The notes below the pieces were generated by a model. It ran no database searches. It saw only the letters and a list, made by a program, of their open reading frames with translations, and was not told the DNA's origin. Both the position numbers and the translations under genes were made by a program. From Pseudomonas sp. KK4 (lineage in GTDB: Bacteria > Pseudomonadota > Gammaproteobacteria > Pseudomonadales > Pseudomonadaceae), in the NCBI RefSeq assembly GCF_001984065.1, contig NZ_LYVP01000004.1, forward strand, positions 91,841 through 155,840: a DNA stretch of 64,000 nucleotides. The letters run 5' to 3'. Below are positions 63,935 through 64,000 of this stretch, in pieces; the stretch's first letter is position 1; the number at the start of each line of letters is the position of its first letter.

Positions 63935-64000
63935 TTAGAAAGGACGCAGCGGCAGGAACTTGCCGTCGAGGGTGATCACCGCACGGTGGCCGCCTTCTGG
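63935..64000 (-). CDS. cynS: Cyanase (cyanate hydratase), 3' end only
   Basis: The last 21 codons are in the window and encode PEGGHRAVITLDGKFLPLRP and a final Phe, the cyanase C-terminus (E. coli: GGERAVITLDGKYLPTKPF). Cyanase turns cyanate and bicarbonate into ammonia and CO2. The gene continues beyond the right edge. Adjacent DUF2790 and cynT support the call. Confidence 0.9.
   Translation of the reverse strand, partial: PEGGHRAVITLDGKFLPLRPF

Overview
The window is a chromosomal segment of a fluorescent pseudomonad, probably of the Pseudomonas fluorescens group. This rests on gene order (trpF-accD-folC-SPOR-cvpA-purF-metZ and thrS-infC-rpmI-rplT-pheS-pheT-ihfA-merR), on Pseudomonas-type families (DUF1654, DUF2790, an OprD porin, an RsmE-like CsrA) and on GC-rich codon use. 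Species is inferred from protein resemblance only. No prophage, transposase, integrase or CRISPR array is visible.

Region by region. 0-8.1 kb: housekeeping genes (end of trpF, accD, folC, a SPOR protein, cvpA, purF, metZ, an SDR), then a tRNA-Val/tRNA-Asp/tRNA-Asp cluster. 8.4-14 kb: a molybdenum hydroxylase operon (Tat-exported large subunit, 2Fe-2S subunit, triheme cytochrome c, XdhC maturation factor). 14-21.3 kb: puuB, tRNA-Val(GAC), a Tat-type carbonic anhydrase, a CsrA/RsmE regulator, a SPOR lipoprotein, a DUF1654-endonuclease I pair behind a LexA-type box, and periplasmic glutaminase-asparaginase. 22-29.2 kb: a complete ribose operon rbsBACRKD ending in a nucleoside hydrolase with a signal peptide, behind a promoter with a LacI-type palindrome at the start site. 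29.2-31.2 kb: small genes including an I78-type inhibitor lipoprotein and a cold-shock protein. 31.6-39.1 kb: the translation operon and tRNA-Pro(GGG).

39-47.8 kb: a quinone-reductase-like gene with a divergent LysR; a bacterial (6-4) photolyase (PhrB type, all four Fe-S cysteines at the PhrB positions) with a DUF3833 lipoprotein behind a LitR-type light box; and a quinate/shikimate-type uptake cluster (OprD porin, catabolic-type AroQ, MHS transporter, divergent LysR) with Crc/Hfq-type CA motifs at two translation starts.

47.8-64 kb is the most interesting part: a stress and detoxification neighbourhood with a TSUP exporter, an RclR-like AraC regulator divergent from an RclC-like DUF417 protein, a patatin, glutathione reductase, three glutathione transferases, four regulators, a DJ-1/PfpI protein, a decayed alpha/beta hydrolase, a PNPOx-ferredoxin reductase fusion, and cyanase/carbonic anhydrase genes with a DUF2790 gene between them. 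A second DUF2790 gene lies next to a CynR-like regulator. Three unlinked promoters here (TSUP, GST, DJ-1) share the same long sequence block and -35/17 bp/-10 geometry, which points to an undescribed local regulon.
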